In this document: positions 34,210 to 36,710 of the stretch, in pieces
Layout of the letters: each line of letters begins with the position of its first letter
How positions within the stretch are numbered: position 1 is the first letter of the stretch
Assembly (NCBI GenBank): GCA_027619545.1
Contig: JAQCFT010000008.1
Span: 1-36,710, forward strand
Direction of reading: 5' to 3'
Origin: Verrucomicrobiota bacterium
GTDB taxonomy: Bacteria; Verrucomicrobiota; Verrucomicrobiia; Limisphaerales; AAA164-E04
Length of the DNA stretch: 36,710 nucleotides
Notes under the pieces: generated by a model
What the model was told of the DNA's origin: nothing
Seen by the model: the letters and a program-made list of their open reading frames with translations, nothing else
Database searches by the model: none
Program-made: the position numbers and the translations under genes

Positions 34210-34587
34210 ATGGAACAGGATCAATTGCGCGAATTGTTTCGCATGCAGAAGGCGTTGAACGAGCGGATCGGTGTGCACACCGATACCATGACCGAGGAGC
34301 AAAAGACCGAGTGGGTCTTGAATTACTGCCGGGCGATGGGGCAGGAAATGGCCGAACTCACCGATAGTGTTCCTTGGAAATGGTGGGCCAAGTACCAGAA
34401 GTTTGACGAGCAGAACGCCCGGGTCGAGGTGGTGGATTTATTCCATTTCCTGATCAGCCTGGCTCAGGTTCTCGGGATGAGTGCAGACGATGTTTTCCAG
34501 GCTTACGTGAAAAAGAATGAAGTGAATTTCAAACGGCAGGAATCCGGCTACACCGAGAAGGACCACTCGGATTCGCGTCATATCTAA
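34210..34587 (+). CDS. Dimeric dUTPase-like all-alpha NTP pyrophosphatase
   Basis: 125 residues. The metal-binding pattern of the all-alpha NTP pyrophosphatase superfamily is complete: E46-xx-E49 in QEMAEL and E73-xx-D76 in VEVVDLFHF, and the C-terminal YVKKNEVNFKRQESGY is typical of the dimeric dUTPase branch (dUTPase_2). It would hydrolyse dUTP or a related nucleotide to keep uracil or damaged bases out of DNA. An upstream in-frame ATG at 34165 would add 15 residues that do not match, so ATG 34210 is chosen. The ribosome-binding site is weak. Confidence 0.85.
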   Translation: MEQDQLRELFRMQKALNERIGVHTDTMTEEQKTEWVLNYCRAMGQEMAELTDSVPWKWWAKYQKFDEQNARVEVVDLFHFLISLAQVLGMSADDVFQAYVKKNEVNFKRQESGYTEKDHSDSRHI

Positions 34588-34673
34588 TGGATGAAATTCT
34601 TTGTCAATCCGATGGATGTATCTCCCTGATAAATATTCAACCTGAACAGCCACTTATTTCATAGCCGACGCTT

Positions 34674-35426
34674 TTGATCGAAATATCTGAAATCACTGTT
34701 TCCCATTGGGCACTGGCCCTGTTGGGAGCGTTCAGCCTGGGATTTTCCAAGACGGGTTTCCCCGGAATGGCTTTGGTCAATGTTTTGATCATGGCCGAAT
34801 TGTTCGGCGCAAAGCAATCAGTGGGGTTGATCCTGCCCTTGTTGATTGTGTGCGATGTGACCGTGTTCCCCATGTTTCGCCGCCATGCAACATGGTCTCA
34901 GGTTTGGCCCATATTGATCCCTTCTTGCATTGGCATTGTGGGCGGTTATTTCTTGCTGGGAGGCATTGATAATTCCACCGCCCGCAAATCGATTGGACTG
35001 ATCATACTGGTAATGCTCGTGCTGCAGTTGGTGCGTGGGTACAAGCAGGATTTTTTGAAAAAGCTTCCTGATTCCGAATCCTTTCGGTGGGGGAGCGGGT
35101 TGACCATTGGCATCTCCACCATGATGGCCAATGCGGCCGGGCCGGTGTATTCCATCTACGCTCTGGTGCATAAAATGCCCAAAATGGAATTCCTGGGTAT
35201 CGGGGCCAGATGTTTTCTTCTGGTTAACATCATCAAGGTTCCCTTCATGACGGACCTGGATATCATCAATGCCTGGTCTCTCAAAATGGACGCATTGCTG
35301 TTGCCAGGAATTTTTGCCGGTATTCTGGTCGGGAGGAGGGTGATTGACCGCATCCCGCAAAAAGCTTTCGAAGTGTTGTTATACGCTTTTTCCGGTATTG
35401 CCGGGGTTCGGCTGTTCATGTTTTGA
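34674..35426 (+). CDS. TauE/SafE-family permease (anion or sulfite exporter-like)
   Basis: About 250 residues with eight predicted membrane helices in two halves. The first repeat has LGFSKTGFPGMAL, the second ISTMMANAAGPVYSIYAL; these paired G/N/P-rich segments are the TauE/SafE hallmark. Members move sulfite, sulfoacetate or other small organic anions across the inner membrane; the substrate here is not readable. The only start that keeps the first helix is TTG at 34674; no Shine-Dalgarno is visible. The open-ended DUF455 gene starts 21 bases later and may be co-transcribed. Confidence 0.88.
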   Translation: MIEISEITVSHWALALLGAFSLGFSKTGFPGMALVNVLIMAELFGAKQSVGLILPLLIVCDVTVFPMFRRHATWSQVWPILIPSCIGIVGGYFLLGGIDNSTARKSIGLIILVMLVLQLVRGYKQDFLKKLPDSESFRWGSGLTIGISTMMANAAGPVYSIYALVHKMPKMEFLGIGARCFLLVNIIKVPFMTDLDIINAWSLKMDALLLPGIFAGILVGRRVIDRIPQKAFEVLLYAFSGIAGVRLFMF

Positions 35427-35437
35427 TTCGAATGATG

Positions 35438-35450
35438 GGAGGCGAGCATG
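35438..35450 (+). promoter_or_regulatory. Strong ribosome-binding site of the last gene
   Basis: GGGAGG (35438-35443) lies four bases before the ATG at 35448 and fixes that start. It is among the best Shine-Dalgarno matches in the window. Confidence 0.7.
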
Positions 35451-36710
35451 GAACTACGAGAACTGGCCGAGCGCATTCTGTTTAGTCCCGATCTGGAAAC
35501 CAAAATCTGGTGTCCTGACGTCATCACGGACGAACAGCCGGGGAAGGCTTTTGCATCGCCGGAAGCGCCCCACCGGGATGAACAACTTCAGTTTTCTCTC
35601 AAGCAGGGCAAGTCAGATTTCCCTCCCTTGCATACGCTGGAAAAGGAATCGACCCGAGGCAAAATCCTTCATTTCTTTGCCAATCACGAATTGTTGGCGA
35701 CCGAATTGATGGCTTTGGTGTTGCTCAAATTTCCTGACGCTCCCCGCAGTTTTCGGCGAGGTGTTTTGAAGACTTTGAAAGACGAACAGGAACACACCCG
35801 AATCTATGTGGAGCGACTCAAGGCGATGGGTGTGGAGTTCGGGCAGTATCCGGTCAATGGTTTCTTCTGGAAGATGATTGCTCCCATGCAGACTCCCATG
35901 GATTATGTCAGTCGGCTTTCTCTGACCTTTGAGCAGGCTAATCTGGATTTCTCAAAATTCTTTGCTTCACAGTTTCAAACGATCGGAGACGAGGATTCGC
36001 ACAAATTGCTCGAACGCATTTATCGCGATGAAATTGGACATGTTGGTTACGGATTGAAATGGTTCCGCCGGTGGAAGAAGCCTGAGCAGAGCGACTGGGA
36101 AGCTTACGAAGAACAACTGGACTTTCCTTTGTCCCCACGACGTGCCAAAGCCGAACACTACAATGTGGAAGGGCGTGAACGCGTGGGATTCGATCGGGAT
36201 TTCATCCAGCGATTATACGTCTATTCGAAATCCAAAGGGCGCACCCCGGGGATTTATTATTTCAATCCCTACGCCGAACAGTTTTTGGCTGCCGGCCCGG
36301 GGTTCACTCCGAACCAACGTCAGGTTTCCTTTGAAACGGATCTGGAAACCTTGCCAATGTTTTTGTGTCGATCGGATGATGTGGTGTTGATGCGCCGGGA
36401 ACCTTCATTGGATTTTCTGGTGACGCTCAAACAGGCCGGGATCGAACTGCCTCAAGTGGAGGTTCTCAAAGCAGGAAAGGTTGCGCGAAGTTCTGAACTG
36501 TTGGATCGCAAGATCGGATTCCTCAAGCCATGGGCCTGGAGTCCCGATGCCATCTCCCTCATGAAGCCAATCATGCCGCAATTGACACGTCCAGCTCCAC
36601 CCGTGGGAGATGCCTGGGATGCTCAGTTTCGTCTGTTGTTTGGGAAGGATTGGGGCGCCCATCAGCTGAGGGGATTTCTGAAGGATGAAGGGGAATTGCG
36701 CTGGTTGTGC
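35448..36710 (+). CDS. DUF455 ferritin-like protein fused to an ATP-grasp-like region (3' truncated by window edge)
   Basis: The frame starts at ATG 35448 and stays open to the last base, giving at least 421 residues. Residues 1-210 match DUF455, a ferritin-like four-helix domain. The di-iron ligands are all present: E81 (NHELLATEL), E113 and H116 (DEQEH), E162 (FEQANLDF), E195 and H198 (RDEIGHVGYG). From about 235 the sequence changes to an alpha/beta style (FNPYAEQFLAAG, LPMFLCRSDDVVLMRREPS, FLVTLKQAGIELPQVEVL, then KIGFLKPWAWSP). This resembles the pre-ATP-grasp and early ATP-grasp region of peptide-ligase-like enzymes. The ATP-binding loop and catalytic residues would lie beyond the window. 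The function is unknown. It follows the TauE-like gene by 21 bases. Confidence 0.75.
   Translation, partial: MELRELAERILFSPDLETKIWCPDVITDEQPGKAFASPEAPHRDEQLQFSLKQGKSDFPPLHTLEKESTRGKILHFFANHELLATELMALVLLKFPDAPRSFRRGVLKTLKDEQEHTRIYVERLKAMGVEFGQYPVNGFFWKMIAPMQTPMDYVSRLSLTFEQANLDFSKFFASQFQTIGDEDSHKLLERIYRDEIGHVGYGLKWFRRWKKPEQSDWEAYEEQLDFPLSPRRAKAEHYNVEGRERVGFDRDFIQRLYVYSKSKGRTPGIYYFNPYAEQFLAAGPGFTPNQRQVSFETDLETLPMFLCRSDDVVLMRREPSLDFLVTLKQAGIELPQVEVLKAGKVARSSELLDRKIGFLKPWAWSPDAISLMKPIMPQLTRPAPPVGDAWDAQFRLLFGKDWGAHQLRGFLKDEGELRWLC

Overview
The window reads as a chromosomal segment of a Gram-negative heterotroph, most likely a member of Verrucomicrobiota (an Opitutales-like lineage). This is an inference from gene style, not from a marker gene: a very large periplasmic-propeller hybrid kinase, a bacterial deoxyhypusine-synthase homologue, an extracytoplasmic sulfatase, a three-domain LplT-PlsC-acyl-ligase fusion, and a RimO with long insertions. 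Base composition looks moderate and fairly even, apart from AT-richer gaps near 12.35-12.8 kb and 25.6-26.6 kb. Shine-Dalgarno sequences are strong at some genes (acpP, the sigma-54 regulator, the last gene) and absent at many others.

Layout. 1-3.45 kb: the 3' end of clpB, a tRNA-Tyr gene on the opposite strand, then the pair cysS-tmk. 3.45-5.7 kb: a HAD phosphatase (minus), its terminator, a REP-like hairpin, and a divergent threonine aldolase. 5.7-12.35 kb: a translationally coupled two-component pair. It comprises a sigma-54 activator with a winged-helix C-terminus and a 1697-residue hybrid kinase (LamG, carboxypeptidase-regulatory-like and two-propeller sensor). A stretch without a protein gene follows and ends in a strong terminator; it may encode a small RNA. 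12.8-16.65 kb (minus): a tight cluster of a YugP-type zinc protease, an M50 intramembrane protease with CBS domains, a deoxyhypusine-synthase homologue and a secreted endonuclease/exonuclease/phosphatase-fold protein. 16.75-18.67 kb (minus): an SDR and a dihydroorotate-dehydrogenase-like flavoprotein. 18.7-22.0 kb (plus): a sulfatase and a soluble PAS-PAS hybrid kinase. 22.1-25.6 kb (minus): the Aas-like triple fusion.

25.6-26.58 kb holds no convincing gene. It is followed by a small basic coiled-coil/winged-helix protein with a histone-H1-like tail. 27.1-29.6 kb (minus) is a fatty-acid synthesis cluster, fabG-acpP-fabF. A textbook terminator-shaped hairpin sits directly in front of the fabF ATG. 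29.8-30.5 kb carries two small orphan genes, one resembling a phage ABA-sandwich domain. 30.5-33.3 kb (minus) is rimO followed by glycerate kinase. 33.35-33.94 kb (minus) is a VapBC toxin-antitoxin pair with a candidate operator. 34.2 kb to the end (plus) is a dimeric-type dUTPase-like protein, a TauE/SafE permease, and an open-ended gene. That last gene has an N-terminal DUF455 ferritin-like di-iron domain and a region resembling the start of an ATP-grasp enzyme.

Most genes are housekeeping. The parts most worth a second look are the open-ended DUF455/ATP-grasp-like fusion, the two-component pair with its non-Fis sigma-54 activator and the possible sigma-54 small RNA behind it, the acpP-fabF terminator junction, and the small orphan genes at 26.6 and 29.8-30.5 kb. 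No CRISPR array, rRNA, insertion sequence or intact prophage was seen.
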